Assembly: GCF_000427785.1 (NCBI RefSeq)
Contig: NZ_ATYR01000028.1
Span: 1 to 64,000 of the forward strand
DNA: 64,000 nt
Reading direction: 5' to 3'
Source: Massilia alkalitolerans DSM 17462
GTDB lineage: Bacteria; Pseudomonadota; Gammaproteobacteria; Burkholderiales; Burkholderiaceae_D
The translations under genes were made by a program, and so were the position numbers. Shown here in pieces: positions 1 to 8,942 of the stretch (positions are counted from its first letter, which is position 1; each line of letters opens with the position of its first letter). The notes beneath the pieces were generated by a model, which worked only from the letters and a program-made list of their open reading frames with translations, searched no databases and had not been told where the DNA came from.

Positions 1-877
1 GGCCACGCTGGACGTCTTCACGCTTGGTGCCGCGCAGCAGCAGGCCGACGTTGTCGCCAGCTTGACCCTGGTCCAGCAGCTTGCGGAACATTTCCACGCC
101 GGTGCAGGTGGTCTTCACGGTGTCGATGATACCGACGATTTCGATCTCTTCGCCGACCTTGATGATGCCGCGCTCGACACGACCGGTCACCACGGTGCCG
201 CGACCCGAGATCGAGAACACGTCTTCCACCGGCATCAGGAAGGCGCCGTCAACGGCACGTTCCGGGGTCGGGATGTAGGTGTCCAGAGCTTCAGCCAGTG
301 CGACGATCGCGTCTTCGCCCAGCGGACCAGCAGCGCCTTCCAGGGCCATACGAGCCGAACCCTTGATGATTGGCAGGTCGTCGCCCGGGAACTCGTACTT
401 CGACAGGAGCTCGCGCACTTCCATTTCGACCAGTTCCAGCAGTTCTGCGTCGTCGACCAGGTCGCACTTGTTCAGGAACACGATGATGTACGGAACGCCA
501 ACCTGACGCGCCAGCAGGATGTGCTCGCGGGTCTGCGGCATCGGGCCGTCAGCGGCCGAGCACACCAGGATCGCGCCGTCCATCTGCGCTGCACCGGTAA
601 TCATGTTCTTGATGTAGTCGGCGTGGCCTGGGCAGTCAACGTGGGCGTAGTGACGGTTTGCGGTTTCGTACTCGACGTGCGCGGTGTTGATGGTGATGCC
701 GCGTGCTTTCTCTTCCGGAGCCGCGTCGATCTGGTCGTAGGCCTTGGCTTCGCCGCCGAACTTCTTCGACAGAACGGTTGCGATTGCAGCCGTCAGGGTG
801 GTTTTACCGTGGTCAACGTGACCGATGGTGCCGACGTTGACGTGCGGCTTGGTCCGTTCGAATTTACCTTTTGCCAT
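1..877 (-). CDS. tuf: Elongation factor Tu (partial, C-terminus outside window)
   Basis: This is the GTPase that delivers aminoacyl-tRNA to the ribosome in the cytoplasm. The 292 residues visible begin MAKGKFERTKPHVNVGT. They contain the G1 loop GHVDHGKT at residues 19-26, the switch-II DCPGH motif, the NKCD guanine-specificity motif and the start of domain 2. About 100 residues of domains 2-3 lie off the left edge. The ATG at 875-877 follows an AGGAAGATAGGAA ribosome-binding region. It is the last gene of the str operon, 84 bp after fusA. Many betaproteobacteria carry a second tuf copy elsewhere; nothing here shows whether this genome does. Confidence 0.98.
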   Translation of the reverse strand, partial: MAKGKFERTKPHVNVGTIGHVDHGKTTLTAAIATVLSKKFGGEAKAYDQIDAAPEEKARGITINTAHVEYETANRHYAHVDCPGHADYIKNMITGAAQMDGAILVCSAADGPMPQTREHILLARQVGVPYIIVFLNKCDLVDDAELLELVEMEVRELLSKYEFPGDDLPIIKGSARMALEGAAGPLGEDAIVALAEALDTYIPTPERAVDGAFLMPVEDVFSISGRGTVVTGRVERGIIKVGEEIEIVGIIDTVKTTCTGVEMFRKLLDQGQAGDNVGLLLRGTKREDVQRG

Positions 878-961
878 TTCCTATCTTCCTTTAAAAGAAA
901 CGAATATTTATTTTTAGCTTGTTGGGGACAGGTTCTCGTGGAACCCGCCCCCGGTTTTTTA

Positions 962-3067
962 TTACTTGGACTTTGCAGTCACGATCGCGTCGATCACGTG
1001 CTTCGGAGCTTCCGAGTAGTGCTTGAACTCCATCGTGTAGGTCGCACGGCCCTGGGTCGCCGAACGCAGCGAGGTCGAGTAACCGAACATTTCCGACAGC
1101 GGGACTTCGGCCTTGATGATCTTGCCGCCGCCGCCCGGGATTTCGTCCATGCCCTGCACCATGCCGCGGCGGGACGACAGGTCGCCCATCACGGAACCGG
1201 CGTAGTCTTCCGGCGTTTCCACTTCCACGGCCATCATCGGCTCGAGGATGACCGGCGATGCCTTGCGGCAGCCGTCCTTGAATGCCATCGAACCGGCCAT
1301 ACGGAACGCGTTCTCGTTCGAGTCGACGTCGTGGTACGAACCGAAGGTCACGGTGACTTTGACGTCAACGACCGGGTAGCCAGCCAGCACGCCGCTGGTC
1401 AGGGTCTCGCGCACACCCTTCTCGACTGCCGGGATGTATTCGCGAGGAATGACACCACCCTTGATGGCGTCGACGAATTCGAAGCCCTTGCCCGGCTCTT
1501 GCGGCTCGATGGTCAGGACTGCGTGACCGTACTGGCCGCGGCCGCCCGACTGCTTGACGAACTTGCCTTCGACGTCGGTGACCGCCTTGCGGATGGTTTC
1601 GCGGTAGGCAACCTGCGGCTTGCCGACGGTTGCTTCCACGCCGAATTCGCGCTTCATGCGGTCAACGATAATCTCCAGGTGCAGCTCGCCCATACCACCG
1701 ATGATGGTCTGGCCCGATTCTTCGTCGGTACGCACGCGGAACGACGGATCTTCCTGTGCCAGGCGGTTCAGGGCCAGGCCCATCTTTTCCTGGTCGGCCT
1801 TGGTCTTCGGCTCGACAGCCTGCTGAATGACCGGCTCAGGGAAGACCATCTTTTCCAGGGTGATGATGGCCGAAGGATCGCACAGGGTTTCGCCGGTGGT
1901 CGCTTCTTTCAGGCCGACTGCAGCGGCGATGTCGCCGGCGCGGACTTCCTTGATTTCTTCGCGCTGGTTGGCGTGCATCTGCAGGATACGACCCAGGCGT
2001 TCCTTCTTGCCCTTGACCGGGTTGTAGACGGTGTCGCCCGAATTGATCATGCCCGAGTAGACGCGGAAGAAGATCAGCTGGCCGACGAACGGGTCGGTCA
2101 TGATCTTGAACGCCAGTGCCGAGAACTTCTCGTTATCGTCAGCCTTACGGGTGACCGGCTGGTCGTCTTCATCGGTACCTGCCACTGGCGGAATGTCGAC
2201 TGGCGATGGCAGGTATTCGATCACGGCGTCGAGCATGGCTTGCACGCCCTTGTTCTTGAACGCGGTACCGCACAACATCGGCACGATTTCCGATGCGATG
2301 GTGCGCTGGCGCAGGGCGGTCTTGATCTCTTCTTCCGACAGATCGCCTTCTTCCAGGTACTTGTTCATCAGGTCTTCGTTCGCTTCAGCAGCGGTCTCGA
2401 CCAGTTTTTCACGCCATTCGTTCGCCAGCTCAACCAGGTGCTCCGGGATGTCGGCGTATTCGAATTTCATGCCTTGCGAAGCCTCGTCCCAGATGATTGC
2501 TTTCATCTTGACCAGATCGACTACGCCTTGGAAGTTGTCTTCCGCGCCGATTGGGATCACGACCGGGATTGGGTTCGCCTTCAGGCGTGCGCGCATCTGC
2601 TCGTACACTTTGAAGAAGTTCGCACCGGTACGGTCCATCTTGTTGACGAATGCCAGACGTGGGACTTTGTACTTGTTAGCCTGACGCCACACGGTTTCCG
2701 ACTGTGGCTGCACGCCACCGACTGCACAGTAAACCATGCAAGCGCCGTCGAGCACGCGCATCGAACGCTCGACTTCAATGGTGAAGTCAACGTGGCCCGG
2801 GGTGTCGATGATGTTGATGTGGTGAGGCTGGAAGTTCTTGGCCATACCGCTCCAGTAGCAGGTCGTCGCTGCCGAGGTAATGGTAATGCCGCGTTCCTGC
2901 TCCTGCTCCATCCAGTCCATGGTGGCGGCGCCGTCGTGCACTTCGCCCAGCTTGTGGTTCACGCCCGTGTAGAACAGGACGCGTTCGGTGGTGGTGGTCT
3001 TACCAGCATCGATGTGAGCGGAAATACCGATATTGCGGTAGCGCTCAATGGGGGTCTTGCGTGCCAT
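962..3067 (-). CDS. fusA: Elongation factor G
   Basis: This is the ribosomal translocase, a cytoplasmic GTPase, 701 residues and full length for the family. The G1 loop AHIDAGKT lies at residues 17-24, the DTPGH motif at 88-92 and NKMD at 142-145. The C-terminal domains IV-V follow and include the conserved GGVIPREYIPAVEKG stretch. It is the third gene of the str operon, between rpsG (117 bp upstream) and tuf (84 bp downstream), all on the minus strand. Codon use is typical of a highly expressed gene. There is no sign of truncation or of a second copy in the window. Confidence 0.99.
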   Translation of the reverse strand: MARKTPIERYRNIGISAHIDAGKTTTTERVLFYTGVNHKLGEVHDGAATMDWMEQEQERGITITSAATTCYWSGMAKNFQPHHINIIDTPGHVDFTIEVERSMRVLDGACMVYCAVGGVQPQSETVWRQANKYKVPRLAFVNKMDRTGANFFKVYEQMRARLKANPIPVVIPIGAEDNFQGVVDLVKMKAIIWDEASQGMKFEYADIPEHLVELANEWREKLVETAAEANEDLMNKYLEEGDLSEEEIKTALRQRTIASEIVPMLCGTAFKNKGVQAMLDAVIEYLPSPVDIPPVAGTDEDDQPVTRKADDNEKFSALAFKIMTDPFVGQLIFFRVYSGMINSGDTVYNPVKGKKERLGRILQMHANQREEIKEVRAGDIAAAVGLKEATTGETLCDPSAIITLEKMVFPEPVIQQAVEPKTKADQEKMGLALNRLAQEDPSFRVRTDEESGQTIIGGMGELHLEIIVDRMKREFGVEATVGKPQVAYRETIRKAVTDVEGKFVKQSGGRGQYGHAVLTIEPQEPGKGFEFVDAIKGGVIPREYIPAVEKGVRETLTSGVLAGYPVVDVKVTVTFGSYHDVDSNENAFRMAGSMAFKDGCRKASPVILEPMMAVEVETPEDYAGSVMGDLSSRRGMVQGMDEIPGGGGKIIKAEVPLSEMFGYSTSLRSATQGRATYTMEFKHYSEAPKHVIDAIVTAKSK

Positions 3068-3184
3068 AATTTTTCCTAAATCTTTGAATGGACAAAACCG
3101 GGCGGCATCTTGGAGTCAAAATGTGCCCGGCCTGAACAACGAATACTGCGTTGGCCGCGCCCCCTGAAGGGTTTGGCCGTGTGC

Positions 3185-3655
3185 TTAGAAGCGGAAGTGC
3201 GAGAACGCCTTGTTCGCTTCTGCCATGCGGTGCACTTCGTCACGGCGCTTCATTGCGCCACCGCGCATTTCAGCCGCTTCCATCAGTTCACCACCCAGGC
3301 GTTGCGGCATGGATTTTTCGCTGCGCTTGTTTGCGGCTTCGCGCAACCAACGCATGGACAGCGCCATACGACGAACCGGACGAACTTCCACTGGCACCTG
3401 GTAGTTGGCGCCGCCGACACGGCGGGATTTCACCTCGACCATCGGCTTGCAGTTGTTGATCGCGGTCGTGAACACTTCCAGCGGGTCCTTGCCCGATTTT
3501 TGCTGGATGTGCTCGAACGCACCATAGATGATGTTTTCAGCGACCGATTTCTTACCGGACAGCATCAGAACGTTGACGAACTTGGCGACATCGGTGTTGC
3601 CGAATTTTGGATCCGGCAGGATTTCGCGCTTGGGTACTTCACGACGACGTGGCAT
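3185..3655 (-). CDS. rpsG: 30S ribosomal protein S7
   Basis: This primary 16S rRNA-binding protein nucleates assembly of the 30S head. It has 156 residues, the usual bacterial length, beginning MPRRREVPKREILPDPKFGN and ending FSHFRF. It lies between rpsL (148 bp upstream) and fusA. In E. coli S7 represses its own operon by binding the mRNA between rpsL and rpsG. The corresponding gap here holds a strong hairpin (3680-3698), listed separately. The ATG follows a GGAAGGAATTGAA ribosome-binding region. Confidence 0.99.
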   Translation of the reverse strand: MPRRREVPKREILPDPKFGNTDVAKFVNVLMLSGKKSVAENIIYGAFEHIQQKSGKDPLEVFTTAINNCKPMVEVKSRRVGGANYQVPVEVRPVRRMALSMRWLREAANKRSEKSMPQRLGGELMEAAEMRGGAMKRRDEVHRMAEANKAFSHFRF

Positions 3656-3679
3656 TTCAATTCCTTCCTATCTTCAGTT

Positions 3680-3698
3680 GAGTGCGGGATCCGCACTC
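3680..3698 (-). promoter_or_regulatory. Strong hairpin in the rpsL-rpsG gap
   Basis: Perfect 8-bp stem GAGTGCGG/CCGCACTC around a 3-nt loop, about 25 nt upstream of the rpsG start in the mRNA. In E. coli this gap is the S7 translational-control site. The position matches, but the fold shown by the sequence is only a simple stem, so an autoregulatory role is inference. Confidence 0.4.
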
Positions 3699-3803
3699 GC
3701 GAAAGACCCTCATGATCTTTCACTTACTCGGCCTTCCGGCCGGCTCAACTTAACTTTTTAATGTGACCTGTACGTGACAGGGTCCGCAGGATTACGCGAA
3801 GAA

Positions 3804-4190
3804 TTACTTCTTGGCGCCGGCCTTGGCGCGCTTCGCACCGTACTTCGAGCGAGCCTGCTTACGGTCTTTCACGCCCTGGGTATCCAGCGCGCCGCGGACC
3901 ATGTGGTAACGCACACCCGGCAAGTCTTTCACACGGCCGCCACGGATCAGGACGACGCTGTGCTCTTGCAGGTTGTGGCCTTCACCGCCGATGTACGAAA
4001 TGACTTCGAAACCGTTGGTCAGGCGAACTTTAGCGACCTTACGCAGTGCCGAGTTCGGCTTCTTCGGGGTCGTGGTGTAGACACGGGTGCAAACACCGCG
4101 CTTCTGCGGGCAGTTTTCCAGTGCCGGGGACTTGCTCTTCACAACCGCGGCTTCACGCGGCTTGCGAATCAGTTGATTGATGGTTGGCAT
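3804..4190 (-). CDS. rpsL: 30S ribosomal protein S12
   Basis: This decoding-centre ribosomal protein is the first gene of the str operon. It has 128 residues, beginning MPTINQLIRKPREAAVVKSK, with the conserved TTTPKKPNSALRKVAKVRL block and a basic tail (KRAKAGAKK). Lys43 and Lys88, the positions most often changed in streptomycin-resistant mutants, are both the wild-type lysine, so the allele predicts streptomycin sensitivity at this target. It is transcribed from a sigma-70 promoter about 175 bp upstream (4364-4392). Confidence 0.99.
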   Translation of the reverse strand: MPTINQLIRKPREAAVVKSKSPALENCPQKRGVCTRVYTTTPKKPNSALRKVAKVRLTNGFEVISYIGGEGHNLQEHSVVLIRGGRVKDLPGVRYHMVRGALDTQGVKDRKQARSKYGAKRAKAGAKK

Positions 4191-4363
4191 CGTTCAAAAA
4201 TCCAACAAAATTACTACGTTGATGACCCGGACCCTTGTTGCGCTTGTCCGGGGACTGAAACCTAGTCCCGGATTCGTGCTCACAGCAGAGGCGACGAAAG
4301 CCACTCACCGAAGGAGCGGCTGCGAATGCGTATACCATGTGCAGAATAAATCGAGAACTCGCG

Positions 4364-4392
4364 AGTATAGACCCGATATGCAAGTGGGTCAA
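4364..4392 (-). promoter_or_regulatory. Sigma-70 promoter of the str operon
   Basis: On the minus strand the sequence reads TTGACC, a 17-bp spacer, then TATACT. Both hexamers are near consensus at optimal spacing. Transcription would begin near 4357, giving a leader of about 165 nt before rpsL. The gap 4191-4553 otherwise holds this leader and the upstream region of the divergent transferase gene; I see no RNA gene in it. Confidence 0.8.
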
Positions 4393-4553
4393 CCGCTATG
4401 GCGGCCGGCCGAACCGGCTGCGGGGCAAACCTGGGGTTTACCGTGATGGATGTGGCAAGCCTGCTACAAAGCGGCTTTCAAACTTGCGGCAAAGATAGTG
4501 TATTTCCAGCTATAAAGACAGGATAATAGCCGATTTCGCCCTCTTCCTGCCCG

Positions 4554-6332
4554 ATGTCCCGCCTGCTTCGTCCCGCCAACCTGTACCTGCTGCTGAGCTA
4601 CGCCCTGCTGTCGAGCATGCCTTTTGCGGCGAAGCTGCTGGACCTGCCAGGCGCGCAAGGCGGCAGCGACCCGTGGCAGTTGCTGGGCGCCGGCGTGTTC
4701 GCCTGGATCGCGGCCTGGGCCCTGTGCAAGCGCCCGGCCTGGTTCCACTGGGCCCTGCTGCCGGCCTTCCTGGCCCTGCCGACCGAGCTCTACCTTCTTA
4801 TCCATTATGGACAGGGGATTTCGACCCATCACCTGGGCATCATCGCCGAGACCAGTCCCAGCGAGGCACTCGAGTTCCTGGGCGGGAAAGCCTGGCTGCT
4901 GGGCGCGGTGATCACCGGCGTGCTGCTGTGGTTCGGCTCGACCTGGGCGGCAGCCTGGCGTACCCGCGACCTGGACTGGAACGACCGCTCGCGCTGGATC
5001 GTGCTGGCAGTGCTGGGCGCCGGCGCCGCGGTGCTGGCCTACGGGCAGAAATCCGGCTTCGCCCAGGCCGACGGGAAGCACGCTGCCGCTACCGCGGGAA
5101 GCTGGCCGCCACTGCCCGCCTGGACCAGGCCGCCGGTCGACCTGGCGCTGTTCGCCCAATCCTGGCCCTTTGGCCTGAGCGCGCGCGGCCTCGACTTCTA
5201 TAAAGAGCGGGTCTACCTGGCGGAACTGAACCGGCGCAGCGCCGCCTTCCGCTTTCATGCCAGGCAGGCGGGCAGCGAGCACGGGCCGCAGCTACTTGTC
5301 GTGGTGCTGGGCGAATCCTCGCGCTACGACCGCTGGAGCCTGAACGGCTATGCACGCGAGACCAATCCCTTGCTGGCGCAGGAAGAGAACCTGGTCATGC
5401 TGAAGGATGTGGTCACGCCGGTATCGGCTACCCGCCTGTCGATCCCGGTGATCATTTCGCGTAAACCTGCGATGCAGAGCCTGAAGGATGGCTTCTCCGA
5501 AAAATCCTTCCTGTCGGCCTTCAAGGAGGCCGGCTTCAAGACCTTCTGGATCTCCAACCAGGTCTCGTTCGGCAAGTTCGACACGCCAGTGTCGGTGTTC
5601 GCGAAAGAAGCGGACGACGTCCAGTTCCTGAACCTGGGCAGCGTGTCCGACGCATCCAACCACGACGCGGTACTGCTCGAGCCCTTGCGGCGCGCCATCG
5701 ACGACCCGGCGCAGAAGGTGCTGGTGGTGCTGCACACACTGGGTAGCCACTGGAACTACGCGCACCGCTACCCGCAGGAGTTCGACCGCTGGCAGCCCTC
5801 GCTGAAGTCGATCGAGAAGCCCGACTACACCAATCCGCGCATCGAGCCGCAGATGAACAACAGCTACGATAGCGCCATTTTGTATACCGACTGGTTCCTG
5901 TCGAACGTGATCGGGGTGCTGAAGGAAACCGGCCTGCCCGCCTCGCTGCTGTACGTGGCCGACCATGGACAGACCCTGTACGACAAGTCGTGCAAGATCG
6001 CCTTCCACGGCCATAACACCCAGTACGAATTCCACGTGCCGGCCTTCGTCTGGTATTCGGGCAGCTACGCCGAGCGCTTCCCCGGCAAGGTCGAGCAGCT
6101 GCGCCGCCACCGCAAGGCCAGGCTCTCGACCGAGAACATGTTCCACACGGTGCTCGACATGGCCGACATCCGCTACCCCGGCGAAAGCCTGGAACGGAGC
6201 TTCGTCAATCCGGCCCTCAAGCGCCATAAGCGCTACGTCGACAGCTACGGCTGGACCGACTACGACGACGCCACCATGCGCGGCGACTGCCGCGAGGTGA
6301 TTGCGAACGGCAAGCCGCTCAAGCGCAACTGA
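4554..6332 (+). CDS. Phosphoethanolamine transferase-like membrane protein (EptA/sulfatase family)
   Basis: Predicted inner-membrane enzyme of 592 residues with its catalytic domain in the periplasm. Family members move phosphoethanolamine from phosphatidylethanolamine to lipid A or another glycan. Five hydrophobic segments (about 10-30, 44-60, 64-84, 112-134, 147-164) precede a sulfatase-fold domain. The nucleophile motif is GESSRYDRW at 253-261; characterised EptA/MCR enzymes have threonine where this protein has Ser255. Further motifs are LNGYARETNP, HTLGSHWNY and VADHGQTLYDKSCKIAFHG, which carries metal ligands. The family is clear; the substrate is not. Its stop overlaps the stop of the convergent MutS-like gene by 14 bp. 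Confidence 0.85.
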   Translation: MSRLLRPANLYLLLSYALLSSMPFAAKLLDLPGAQGGSDPWQLLGAGVFAWIAAWALCKRPAWFHWALLPAFLALPTELYLLIHYGQGISTHHLGIIAETSPSEALEFLGGKAWLLGAVITGVLLWFGSTWAAAWRTRDLDWNDRSRWIVLAVLGAGAAVLAYGQKSGFAQADGKHAAATAGSWPPLPAWTRPPVDLALFAQSWPFGLSARGLDFYKERVYLAELNRRSAAFRFHARQAGSEHGPQLLVVVLGESSRYDRWSLNGYARETNPLLAQEENLVMLKDVVTPVSATRLSIPVIISRKPAMQSLKDGFSEKSFLSAFKEAGFKTFWISNQVSFGKFDTPVSVFAKEADDVQFLNLGSVSDASNHDAVLLEPLRRAIDDPAQKVLVVLHTLGSHWNYAHRYPQEFDRWQPSLKSIEKPDYTNPRIEPQMNNSYDSAILYTDWFLSNVIGVLKETGLPASLLYVADHGQTLYDKSCKIAFHGHNTQYEFHVPAFVWYSGSYAERFPGKVEQLRRHRKARLSTENMFHTVLDMADIRYPGESLERSFVNPALKRHKRYVDSYGWTDYDDATMRGDCREVIANGKPLKRN

Positions 6333-7914
6333 GGGCGGGCGGCTGCTTGTCCTCGGACTCGGCCAGGTGCGTGCTGAGCCAGCGCGCCACCTCGCCGGCC
6401 CGGCCTTCGATCCGCTCCCCGAAACCCTGCGTGGCCAGCAGCGCGATGCCGTTCGGGTTGCGCAGCACGCCCGGCAACAGGACCGGCCGGCCACTGGCGG
6501 TATCGATGCGGAAAGGTTTCAGCCTGCCGTCGAGGATGCGCGCCAGCACCAGATTGTGCGAAGACACCAGCACCAGGTCGCGCTCGCACAGGCTTTCCAG
6601 CACCGCGGCTGCCGCCGACACCGATTCCAGGTGGTTGGTGCCGCGGAAGACCTCGTCGACCAGGCAGATGCCGGCCGCCTCCCCGCTCGCGTCCAGCAGT
6701 TCGCGCGCCCGGCGCAGCTCCGACATATAGAGACTCTCGCCACCCAGCAGCGAATCCTCGTTCTGCATGCTGGCGCGCACCGGCACGGCCGGCAGGCGCG
6801 CTGCCTGCGCGTAGCAGAAGCCGAAGGCGCGCGCCGCCACCAGGTTCAGGCCCACCATGCGCAGGAAGGTGCTTTTTCCCGAGGCATTCTGCCCCGTGAT
6901 GAAGGCGCCCTGCCCGTCCAGGCCGACGGACAGCGGGACCGGCATCTCCATCAGCGGGTGCACGCCGCCCTGCAGGTCCAGCGTGCGCGCGGCGCTGCGT
7001 TCGGCCCAGCACCAGTGCTCCTGGCGGCGCAGGTGGCGGGCCAGCGCGACGTCGGCCTCGAGCTCGGCGCTGCGCAGGTAGCAGGCGCGCAGGAAATCGC
7101 GCGCCCCGTACACGGTGCGGATGGTCTTCCAGTAGCGGCGCACGTTATAGGCGGCGAACCAGTTCATGTATGCCTCGCCGCCCGGGATCATGCGCAGCAG
7201 CAGCGGGCGCCCGATGCGCCCGTGCAGGCGTGCCGCCGCGGCGCGCTCCTCGACGAAAGGGTCCAGCAGGGGGCCGCCGAGTTGCGCCAGCGTGTGGCTG
7301 CCGGCCAGCAGCGCGTTCAGGCTGTCCAGCGTGTTCTTCCACAGCTCGAGGCGGCGGTGGTAGCTGATCTGCAGCGCCATCAGCGGCGCCACCGCGGCCA
7401 GCGTCGCCATCCAGCCCAGCGGCTGGGTAGCCAGCAAGCCAAGCGATAGTAGCAGGACCAGCGGCAGCGTCCAGAGCAGGCGGCTCCACCAGGGTGGCTG
7501 CGGCATGTCGTCGCCAGGTCCTTCGAACAGCAGGCCGGCGACCTCGGTTTCCGCAAACCGCAGCGGCCGCAGGGCCTTGGTCAACGCATCGAGCCGCGCC
7601 GGATCGTCGAGCAGGCCGCGCAGGCGCCCCGTCAGGGCCGCGCAGTCGGCGTCCTGCAGGCCGGCGCGCAGGCGGCGGTGCAGCAGCTGGCGCCCGAAGA
7701 TGCTGGTGTCCTGCGTTAGCCGCTCTTCCCAGGATTCGAGCAGCAGGTCGTGCCAGGTCTGGTCGTCGAGCGCGCTGCGGTGATCGCCTTGCGCGCGGTA
7801 CAGGCGGCCGATCTCGTCAGGGGTGAAGTATGGCGACGGCGGTTCGGCGTTCGCGGCGGAACCGAACAGGCCGAGGATGGGCTGCAGCAGCCGATGCAAC
7901 ATGGTTTGGCTCAT
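6319..7914 (-). CDS. MutS-family ATPase with membrane hairpin
   Basis: The 531-residue protein has a C-terminal MutS ATPase domain: Walker A GQNASGKS at 341-348, a signature region around LLGGESLYMSELRRARELL, Walker B ICLVDEVFRGTNH, and the SSHNLVLA segment. It lacks the mismatch-recognition and connector domains of MutS1. Residues about 145-182 form two adjacent hydrophobic stretches that look like a membrane hairpin. It therefore belongs to the short MutS-related proteins of unknown function and is not a mismatch-repair MutS. Such proteins probably act on membrane-near DNA or another substrate; this is inference. It ends inside the convergent transferase gene. Confidence 0.8.
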   Translation of the reverse strand: MSQTMLHRLLQPILGLFGSAANAEPPSPYFTPDEIGRLYRAQGDHRSALDDQTWHDLLLESWEERLTQDTSIFGRQLLHRRLRAGLQDADCAALTGRLRGLLDDPARLDALTKALRPLRFAETEVAGLLFEGPGDDMPQPPWWSRLLWTLPLVLLLSLGLLATQPLGWMATLAAVAPLMALQISYHRRLELWKNTLDSLNALLAGSHTLAQLGGPLLDPFVEERAAAARLHGRIGRPLLLRMIPGGEAYMNWFAAYNVRRYWKTIRTVYGARDFLRACYLRSAELEADVALARHLRRQEHWCWAERSAARTLDLQGGVHPLMEMPVPLSVGLDGQGAFITGQNASGKSTFLRMVGLNLVAARAFGFCYAQAARLPAVPVRASMQNEDSLLGGESLYMSELRRARELLDASGEAAGICLVDEVFRGTNHLESVSAAAAVLESLCERDLVLVSSHNLVLARILDGRLKPFRIDTASGRPVLLPGVLRNPNGIALLATQGFGERIEGRAGEVARWLSTHLAESEDKQPPALSCA

Positions 7915-7958
7915 CGGACAATGCTAGCAGCTCGCCGGCCCCGGATTCTCAAGCATTG

Positions 7959-8843
7959 TCACCCGATCGCCGCCGCCAGCCGGACGAAGGCGTCCAGGTA
8001 GTCGGCCCCGGCATCTTCCTCGCGGATGCCGAGGAAGATCTGCTTCGGGATGCCGTTCGGGCCGAGCCGCACCGGCGTCACCGGCAGCTTTTGCGCGTAT
8101 TCCGCTACCAGCCAGCGCGGCAGTGCCGCCACGCCGCGGCCGCCGGCGACCATCTGCAGCAGGATGTCGGTGGTCTCGATGGTCTTGCGCTGGCGCGGCG
8201 CGCAGCCGGCCGGCAGCAGGAAGTAGTTGTAGATGTCGAGGCGGTCGATGTCAACCGGATAGGTGATCAATACTTCGTCGCTCAGGTCGCAGGGTTCGGC
8301 CCAGGGCTTGCCTGCCAGCCGATGGTCATTGGCGACCACCAGCACCTGCTCGTAGTCGAACACCGGGACGAAGCGCAGGCCGGGCTTGTGCAGCGGATCG
8401 GGCGTCACGAGCAGGTCGATTTCCCAGCCCTCCAGCGCCTGCAGGCCGCCGAACTGGAAACGCTGCCTGACGTCGACGTCGACGTCCGGCCATTGCGCCA
8501 GGTACGGCGCCACCACCTTCAACAGCCACTGGTAGCAGGGCGCGCACTCCATGCCGATGCGCAGGGTGCCACGCTGGCCCTGTGCGTACTGCGCCATCAG
8601 GCGCTCGGCGTGCTCCAGTTGGGGCAGCAGGCGGTTCGCCATGTCGAGCAGGTAGGCGCCGGCCTGGGTCAGGCGCAGGCTGCGGCCGTCACGGGTCCAG
8701 ACGTCGACGCCGAGCTGCCCTTCCAGCTTGCGGATCGCGTGGCTCAGCGCCGATTGAGTCAGGAACAGGGTCTCGGCGGCAGCTGTCAGGGAACCGCGGC
8801 GTGCGACCTCGCGCAGGATGGCCAGGTGTATGCGTTCGATCAT
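7959..8843 (-). CDS. metR: MetR, LysR-type activator of methionine biosynthesis
   Basis: The 294-residue LysR-type regulator has an N-terminal winged helix-turn-helix (about residues 3-60; SLTAAAETLFLTQSALSHAI) and a C-terminal effector domain that in MetR binds homocysteine. The LTQSALSHAIRKLE helix and the length fit MetR well. It is divergent from metE across a 99-bp AT-rich gap holding two MetR-like sites, the classical metR/metE arrangement. It is expected to activate metE in response to homocysteine and probably to limit its own expression. Confidence 0.93.
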   Translation of the reverse strand: MIERIHLAILREVARRGSLTAAAETLFLTQSALSHAIRKLEGQLGVDVWTRDGRSLRLTQAGAYLLDMANRLLPQLEHAERLMAQYAQGQRGTLRIGMECAPCYQWLLKVVAPYLAQWPDVDVDVRQRFQFGGLQALEGWEIDLLVTPDPLHKPGLRFVPVFDYEQVLVVANDHRLAGKPWAEPCDLSDEVLITYPVDIDRLDIYNYFLLPAGCAPRQRKTIETTDILLQMVAGGRGVAALPRWLVAEYAQKLPVTPVRLGPNGIPKQIFLGIREEDAGADYLDAFVRLAAAIG

Positions 8844-8853
8844 GATCTATGAA

Positions 8854-8883
8854 TGAAATTACTTGATATATGAAATCATATCA
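8854..8883. promoter_or_regulatory. Two MetR-like operator sites in the metR-metE gap
   Basis: The MetR consensus is TGAA-N5-TTCA. Site 1 (8854-8866) reads TGAA-N5-TTGA and site 2 (8871-8883) reads TGAA-N5-ATCA, each with one mismatch and starting 17 bp apart. A 6-bp dyad TGATAT-N8-ATATCA (8864-8883) overlaps them, and a perfect 10-bp palindrome ATTCATGAAT lies at 8889-8898. Two tandem sites of different strength are the known E. coli/Salmonella pattern. Confidence 0.65.
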
Positions 8884-8942
8884 ATTTTATTCATGAATTG
8901 TCATGTCTATGATGTACTCATCCATTCGACAGGGACGACACC

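Noticed and set aside
62..3079. Plus-strand open frame of 1,005 codons over tuf and fusA
   Set aside because: A mirror frame of two highly conserved translation genes, which are certain on the minus strand.
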